Assembly (NCBI RefSeq): GCF_025685655.1
Contig: NZ_JAGSYG010000003.1
Coordinates: 620,001 to 684,000 of the forward strand
Reading direction: 5' to 3'
From: Acidicapsa ligni
GTDB lineage: Bacteria; Acidobacteriota; Terriglobia; Terriglobales; Acidobacteriaceae
DNA length: 64,000 nucleotides
Shown here: positions 63,898 through 64,000 of the stretch, in pieces
Layout: every line of letters begins with the position of its first letter
Numbering within the stretch: the first letter of the stretch is position 1
Notes under the pieces: model-generated
What the model saw: only the letters and a program-made list of their open reading frames with translations
What the model was told of the DNA's origin: nothing
The model's database searches: none
Program-made: the position numbers and the translations under genes

Positions 63898-64000
63898 CCG
63901 TTCGCTTCGATGTTTCGCTCCCCAGACGTGGTTGCTGTTCCATAGATCATGGATTGTTTATCTCATGGTCTCCACTGCAGGCTTATTTAAGTCGGCCACA
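63898..64000. other. tail of window after the PHP-domain gene
   Basis: 103 bases with no gene and no clear terminator; only a loose CATGGATT/ATCTCATGG near-repeat is seen. Confidence 0.4.

Overview
This 64 kb window looks like chromosomal DNA of an Acidobacteriota bacterium, most likely of the Terriglobia/Acidobacteriia type (Granulicella, Edaphobacter and Terriglobus relatives). The reasons are its four very large Oar-like TonB-dependent receptors with N-terminal carboxypeptidase-regulatory folds, giant secreted proteins built from NHL, Ig-like, MBG and choice-of-anchor-D modules, a winged-helix/TolB/TPR regulator, and GH9/GH2 carbohydrate genes. This is inference from family content, since no rRNA or tRNA gene is present. 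Coding is dense and mostly on the minus strand.

Layout. 1-4251: tail of an upstream gene, a GT-C type membrane glycosyltransferase (+) and a 7TM diguanylate cyclase (-). 4252-7860: first TonB-dependent receptor (TBDR), followed upstream by about 1.3 kb of mostly non-coding, partly decayed DNA. 9206-23791: a tight four-gene minus-strand operon (locus A), in transcription order: a fused ECF sigma/anti-sigma protein, a TBDR, a lipoprotein and a 2.07 kaa NHL/Ig-like surface protein. 24119-26950: a winged-helix/TPR regulator and a divergent ECF sigma factor. 27084-28840: a translationally coupled cytochrome c and Tat-type metallophosphoesterase. 29209-48039: an eight-gene minus-strand operon (locus B): IPT/NHL lipoprotein, separate ECF sigma, separate zinc-finger anti-sigma, Ig-repeat lipoprotein, small Ig lipoprotein, coiled-coil porin, TBDR and lipoprotein. 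48414-51765: a GH9 cellulase-type enzyme and a frameshifted GH2 fragment. 52177-54050: a decayed patch with a broken short-chain dehydrogenase and an NRPS adenylation fragment. 54078-57458: fourth TBDR. 58220-63897: plus-strand AraC regulator, PHS-type MFS transporter and a PHP-domain/Asp-box secreted protein.

The most interesting content is the pair of loci A and B. Each couples an ECF sigma/anti-sigma module to a TBDR, a lipoprotein encoded directly after the TBDR, and giant Ig/NHL surface proteins. The TBDRs, the lipoproteins and the periplasmic parts of the anti-sigma factors are clearly paralogous between loci. In locus A the sigma factor, zinc-finger anti-sigma domain, membrane anchor and periplasmic sensor are one 975-residue polypeptide. 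In locus B the same parts are two overlapping or abutting genes. My working model is a self-regulated outer-membrane uptake/adhesion system in which envelope status is read by the periplasmic domain and passed to the sigma factor. Function and substrate are not shown by the sequence.
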